Below, one piece after another: positions 37,101-38,168 of a stretch of 38,168 nucleotides of DNA. Both the position numbers and the translations under genes were made by a program. The DNA is from Symploca sp. SIO1C2 (GTDB lineage: Bacteria; Cyanobacteriota; Cyanobacteriia; Cyanobacteriales; Coleofasciculaceae). The stretch lies in assembly GCA_010672925.1 (NCBI GenBank), contig JAAHFP010000039.1, positions 1 through 38,168 on the forward strand, given 5' to 3'. How positions within the stretch are numbered: the stretch's first letter is position 1; the number at the start of each line of letters is the position of its first letter. The notes beneath the pieces are model-generated. The model worked only from the letters and a program-made list of their open reading frames with translations. It made no database searches and was not told where the DNA came from.

Positions 37101-37373
37101 TGGGGCTTCAGGATTGGGATCGTAGTATTCATCAAGATTCCATCTTGCAGAAGGAACCTCGGTAATGGCATCTATTCCTTCATGTAGTAAGTGCCAGTAA
37201 GATTCTGGGTTATCAACTCCTCCAGGGAGGTGACAGCCCATTCCAATGATGGCAATCGGTTCAGTTTGGGCTCTTTTGAACGCGTCAAGTTTCGCATTTG
37301 CTTGCTGAAGTCCAATTAAAAGGCGTTGCTGTGTTGATAGTTGACTTCCATTGCCAAGAGAATAGTTGCTCAT
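25188..37373 (-). CDS. Hybrid PKS-NRPS, KS-AT-KR-ACP-C-A-PCP-Cy-A-PCP-TE
   Basis: This 4061-aa terminal assembly-line protein starts at the ATG at 37373, which overlaps the upstream PKS stop by one base (TGATG) behind an AAAGGA ribosome site. Domains with approximate residues: KS 40-465 (Cys211 in DTACSSSL); AT 560-860 (Ser663 in GHSVGE; HAFH, malonyl-type); KR 1040-1440 (TGGLGTLG at 1255; LDD motif, B-type); ACP (Ser1559); C 1660-2085 (HHIVFDG at 1772); A1 2120-2590 (code about DVGELVSID, ornithine-like); PCP1 (Ser2645); Cy 2705-3140 (DALIGDAWS, Asp2842/Asp2847); A2 3170-3660 (DLYNLSLIW, cysteine code); PCP2 (Ser3724); TE 3780-4035 (Ser3854 in GHSFGG). There is no DH, ER, epimerase or oxidase. 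I infer malonate extension, ketoreduction, addition of a basic amino acid, then Cys cyclised to thiazoline and release. Confidence 0.95.
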   Translation of the reverse strand: MSNYSLGNGSQLSTQQRLLIGLQQANAKLDAFKRAQTEPIAIIGMGCHLPGGVDNPESYWHLLHEGIDAITEVPSARWNLDEYYDPNPEAPGKTYTRCGGFLQQPVDRFDSQFFGISPREAVKLDPQQRLLLEVVWEAIENAGLSADQLRGTQTGVFVGLSSHDYEYKIFGANPSNIDAYSGLGNAQSIAVGRISYILGLLGPTFQLDTACSSSLVAVHLACQSLRAKESNLALVGGVNLMLSPAPTIFFCKTHALSADGRCKTFDAAADGYGRGEGCGIVVLKRLSDAMADGDNILALIRGSAINHDGASSGLTVPNKKAQQLLIHQALDNAKVDPKDVSYIEAHGTGTSLGDPIEVGALGEFFGKNRPDHQPLTIGSAKTNIGHLEAASGVAGLIKVILALQHEKIPPHLNFNEPNPRINWKQLQVRVPTTVLPWPRAEKRRLAGVSAFGFSGTNAHVVVEEAPLPDPIPQGTVDRPVHLLALSTRTQAALKELIIRYQKHLNTHPELTIGDICFSANTGRKHFNHRLSVVAKSVAELSEKLAAWSDAQEVAGVYCEKLPTTTAQPKIAFLFTGQGSQYVNMSKELYSTQPTFRKTIEQCDGILRAYQQKPLLSVLYPEPGETSPIDETAYTQPALFALEYALFELWKSWGIEPDVVMGHSVGEYVAACVAGVFSLEDGLKLIAHRGRLMQQLPSGGEMIAVMASEEKVNQLIAPYTEKVAVAAINGPVSMVISGAAEAMKKVRDSLEVEGIKTKQLQVSHAFHSPLMEPMLADFEVVASQITYNQPQIPLISNVTGARADQSIATASYWVNHVRQPVKFAQSVESLHQEGYDLFIEIGPKPILLGMLRQCLPEEVGVWLPSLRPSQEDSQQMLQSLAQLYVRGVKVDWLGFDRDYSPSKVVLPTYPFQRQRYWVKSTQPFLGNGSDQAQTDIVNLLNHGNTKELAERVVQSDGFTDDQLQVINRALDILTKQHLQQLQGKSNVDQDYYNAQKLVPYSLHSPQHWLYELSWKPIPSVQEFSTPKSGIGQWLIFADQEGVGQQLATELEQQGKNSILVYRGEACEQISVKQWRLRLGEPADYLQVVCQTLADGQTWQGVVHLWSLDSKEPVELTVSSLQESQQLGCGSVLHLVKALNQLAESQSSPDLWLITQGAQAVEKQTNFVQVQQSPLWGLGRVITLEYPQLNCRLLDLDLNEGVISNTQVLVKEMLRPDSENQLAYRQAQRYGVRLKQFWDHTGEDTLPVKETGSYLITGGLGTLGLEVAQWLVEKGAQHLVLTSRQEPNQEAQKVLDQMHHKGINVKIVPGDVGQSEDVERLLAESQSSMPSLRGIIHAAGVLDDGLLMQQSWERFEKVMLPKVAGSWNLHQLSKHLPLDFFVCFSSVASLLGSPSQGNYAAANAFMDALAHYRQGIGLPGLSINWGPWAEGGMASRLQSQHLSRMKAQGITPITPEQGLQALAKLLRQKATQVGVLPINWSQFLEQLSGGIKIPLLEAFSLAQPTLKPKHYGLLEKLEGAKESDRQNSLVSHLQTEVAKVLGMTASQIDVQQYLNTMGLDSMMAVELRNRVQTDLGVDVPIVKFLEDISIVSLATEVNGQLTQIDSYQRVEQDEEEKISLIPAPENKYQLFPIKAIPRDKKIPLSFSQERLWFIDQLEGSKAPYIEHGALQLTGNLNLLALEQTLSEIINRHEVLQTSFPTVDGTPIQVIHPDSTIKINVVDLQQHPKPEREAILQQEVQREATTPFDLEVAPLIRCKLWQLDTSEYVLAVTIHHIVFDGWSMGILIQELSSLYQAFAAGKPSPLPQLPIQYADFALWQRQWLSEEILNTQLNYWKEALLGAPELLQLPTDRPRPHVQSYRGSSENFSFTTELTEKLQQLSRNLGSTLFMTLQAAFATLLYRYSGQKDILIGSPIANRNRHEIQSLIGFFVNTLVLRTRFEDNPSFSQLLKQVRETALTAYEHQDVPFERLFEALRPQRSLSHSTLFQVMFILQNAPMGKLELPGLSVSQFNQHSTMAKFDLLVSMMETEMGLVGIWHYNTDLFDGSTIKRMVTHFQNLLSAIVENPQESVTTLNLLSESERYQLLSKWNDTATQYPKDKCIHQLFSEQVERTPDAVAVVFKDEQLTYRELNTRANQLAHYLQTLAVGPEVLVGICVERSIEMVVGLLGILKAGGAYLPLDPNYPSDRLADILKDSQVSVLLTQKGLVESLPKHQAQVICFDADWQAIETMSQENLVIRLNPDNLAYVVYTSGSTGKPKGVAVEHRNLVNACTAWEEAYQLRTKARSHLQMASFCFDVFSGDLVRALCFGGKLVLCPREWLLESEKLYQLMTEQEVDCAEFVPAVVKNLIEYLHKTEQNLNFMRLLMVGSDSWYWKDYIELQNLCGSDTRLINSYGVTEATIDSCYFQNTELDLPQQKLVPIGRSFANTQVYILDNHLQPVPIGVPGELHIGGAGVARGYLNLPELTAEKFITNPFNNSKLYKTADLARYLPDGNIELLGRIDNQVKIRGFRIELGEIEAVLNTHPQIQQSVVIATEDLSGNKCSVAYYVSQKESLTTKQVREFLKHKLPNYMVPSAFITLETLPLTPNGKVDRKSLPAPDRVFTSVEEYVAPRTPSEEIIANIFAEVLSVQNVGIHDNFFELGGHSLLATQLISRLRVTFEIEIPLRELFESSTVAQLDQKIGQLRTSNCGQASAITLPNIVPAPEKKYQPFPLTSIQQAYWLGRHQNFDLGNIATHGYIELDCSDLNLPQFNQAWQKLIEHHYMLRAVMLASGEQEILEKVPAYEIEVLDLRSQSPSAIAEQLEAIREQMSHEVLPADQWPLFKIRATILDGENTRLHLSSDALIGDAWSAMLLGKQWQQLYENPEILLPPLEISFRDYVLAELLLKDTPQYQLSEEYWFNRNLPPAPELPFAKHPSSVAKPQFKRYAAQLEPEQWQQLKQRATKANLTPTTVLLAAFADILNYWSKSPNFTINLTLFNRFPLHPQVNQLVGDFTSLTLLEVDNSVAYSFTTRAQRVQRQLWQDLDYNYVSGVEVQRELRRQRGSTQPMGVVFTSTLGFNSLIENRSLNQLGEVVYVITQTSQVWLDHQISEQDGALVFNWDVVEELFPAGLIEDMFASYCNWLQQLANTDPAWEETHPQLIPPTQLAQQSAVNNTSTPLSQETLHGLFQKQVAVRSQSPAVITPEQNLTYQELYELANSLGHGLRQLGATPNTLVAVIMEKGWEQIVAVLGILMSGAAYLPISPELPQERQWDLLSQGQVRLVVTQPQLGENLSLPEGIECLSLKQEDLKAAQSNPIESVQTTEDLAYVIYTSGSTGRPKGVMIDHQGAVNTILDINKRFGVGVDDRVLALSALEFDLSVYDIFGILAAGGAIVIPKPAPCHRKDPAHWLELILSHQVTLWNTVPVLMEMLVEQLSRTTDKQVGDLRLALLSGDWLPVNLPSQIELLWSNIQVVSLGGATEASIWSILYPIEKVEPDWKSIPYGKPMENQRFYVLNKSMQPTPTWVSGELYIGGIGLAKGYWQDEEKTKNSFITHPVTQKRLYKTGDLGRYLPGGEIEFLGREDFQVKINGYRIELGEVEGALKQHPAVKEAVVNSYNNQLVAYVVPQQGLIGNNLINSLEASQPGGGYKSISTEMRKYLKQKLPSYMVPNECLSLETLPLTANGKVDRKALPIPDTAKSPSKIIDVAPRTTIELQLTQIWSDVLNLTSVGVQDDFFELGGHSLIAVRLMSLIQQQFQINLPLATLFQSPTIEQLAVVLGSDSSTKLWSPLVAIQPNGSLPPFFCVAGAGGNVLYFHHLARYLGRNQPFYGLQAQGLDGETKPLETMEEIADQYIKAIQTVQPVGPYFLGGHSFGGEVAFEMANQLQAQRQSVALVAILDTPAPIPELNPKVDFSNWDNAMWICDIAGIIEELVGENLQISNQALASLTPDQQIHYFKQQLEMVGVLPPKADIKLVRGLLEIYRTQAQIDYLPHNTSGTSITLFRAQEVNSEQENDHLSYDPAWGWNQFSDSEVEIHTIPGTHISIMTEPHVKILAEKLQTSLEQAQTNQSENSNAQDDM

Positions 37374-38168
37374 CACCAATTTTCCTTTAAAGAAGTTTCT
37401 AATAGGGCAAGTTGCTCTTCAATCGAGGTAGTAAGCTCATTTGCAGAGAGTTGAATAACTTGTTCCAGAGCTATCTTTTCTGGGTTATTTTCCTGTTTAG
37501 TAGACCTATAATCTGATTTTTCTTCTTCAAGATCCCCAGGAATAACTTCATCTAAGTAAACAGCAAGTTCCTTAATGTTTGAATACTCAAAGACAGTTGT
37601 GGAAGAGAGAAAAACACCTAAATCTGACTGCAAGCGATTCCCAAACTCAACTGCCATGAGGGAGTCCATTCCCATATCAAAGAAGCCCTGATTAATATCA
37701 GGCAGATTATTGTTGTTCAGATGCAGAACCTTTGCCACCACATTGGTTAGATAATCAATTAGGAGGTTGATACGCTCCTGTTGATTAACTTTCTTCAACT
37801 TGTCCAATAATTCACTCTGCTTGGGAGCAATTTTCTCTGATAATTCCACCTGAATGGCGATTTCAGAAAGAAAGGTTGGAATCTTATTACCTGGAAACTG
37901 CTGCAAGAATTGGAACCAATTGACTGGAAAAACAGATACCTGTGTTGCTGGCTGAGTTAACAACCCTTCCAAGACCTGTAATCCCAGATCTGGGGTGATG
38001 GCACTAATCCCCTGAGCTGTCATCCTTGTTTGGTTTTGAGCCTCCAGACGCTCTGCCATGCCTGCTTCTGCCCACGGTCCCCAGTTGATGCTCAACCCTG
38101 CTAAACCCTTTGCCCGTCGATGATGGGCTAGGGCATCCATAAACCCATTAGCCGCAGCATAATTTCCT
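37373..38168 (-). CDS. Type I PKS, C-terminal part (KR end-ACP-docking), cut by the window edge
   Basis: The frame is open to the end of the window. It contains the KR catalytic Tyr region (NYAAANGFMDALAHHRR), the conserved [18 protein letters not shown], and an ACP with the phosphopantetheine Ser in MGMDSLMAVEFGNRL. The tail is ~75 residues, acidic then helical, ending SIEEQLALLETSLKENW, and is a likely C-terminal docking domain. Its KR end closely resembles the KR of the next protein ([15 protein letters not shown]), suggesting module duplication. It passes its acyl chain to the KS of the downstream protein, whose N-terminal helix ([20 protein letters not shown]) would be the matching docking element. 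Confidence 0.93.
   Translation of the reverse strand, partial: GNYAAANGFMDALAHHRRAKGLAGLSINWGPWAEAGMAERLEAQNQTRMTAQGISAITPDLGLQVLEGLLTQPATQVSVFPVNWFQFLQQFPGNKIPTFLSEIAIQVELSEKIAPKQSELLDKLKKVNQQERINLLIDYLTNVVAKVLHLNNNNLPDINQGFFDMGMDSLMAVEFGNRLQSDLGVFLSSTTVFEYSNIKELAVYLDEVIPGDLEEEKSDYRSTKQENNPEKIALEQVIQLSANELTTSIEEQLALLETSLKENW

Overview
The window is cyanobacterial. The palindrome GCGATCGC (HIP1) recurs throughout (for example near 1894, 6660, 9925, 11835, 13853 and 19261). A CcmM-type protein, a YggT/Ycf19-type protein, Uma2 nucleases, DUF4168 and DUF3493 proteins and heptameric GGGAATT-type repeats are all typical of the phylum. A 12-kb hybrid PKS-NRPS gene with cyanobacterial-style linkers points to a filamentous, natural-product-rich lineage such as Moorena/Lyngbya-like Oscillatoriales. 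That lineage is an inference; no rRNA is present.

Region 1 (1-17.1 kb) is mainly housekeeping: a tandem Uma2 pair (one 5'-truncated), gnd, tRNA-Thr(CGT), a DUF3493 membrane protein, two DUF4168 secreted paralogues, ureE, a small hypothetical gene, tsaE, plsX-fabH, a PBP4-type carboxypeptidase, tRNA-Leu(GAG), a decayed Uma2 gene, accC, a YggT protein, a DUF362 protein, ppa, and a metallo-beta-lactamase-fold protein whose metal motif is degenerate.

Region 2 (17.2-25.2 kb) looks like a zinc-economy locus overlaid by mobile-element debris. A minus-strand operon cobW-folE-cobW (COG0523 metallochaperones flanking the zinc enzyme GTP cyclohydrolase I) has a Zur-box-like palindrome upstream. Next comes a more GC-rich pair: a HisI paralogue missing one zinc-ligand cysteine, and a short CcmM-like gamma-carbonic anhydrase with a single RuBisCO-small-subunit-like domain. 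This pair lies between two inverted ~125-145 bp structured elements that resemble right ends/omega-RNA of IS200/IS605 elements but have no TnpB. Around it are a cobW fragment, another truncated cobW with its own Zur-like box, a DUF2283 pseudogene, a group II intron domain V relic, a 5'-truncated AraC gene with a second inverted fragment, and an intact EgtD-like methyltransferase.

Region 3 (25.2-38.2 kb, minus strand) is the terminal part of a hybrid assembly line. An upstream PKS (only its KR end, ACP and docking tail are in the window) overlaps by one base a 4061-residue protein with the order KS-AT-KR-ACP-C-A-PCP-Cy-A-PCP-TE. The second A domain reads DLYNLSLIW, the cysteine code, and follows an intact heterocyclisation domain. 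The first A domain reads approximately DVGELVSID, close to ornithine. The predicted end of the product is a beta-hydroxyacyl-(Orn-like)-thiazoline released by a thioesterase. Its position beside Zur-like boxes and COG0523 genes raises the speculative idea of a thiazoline metallophore.
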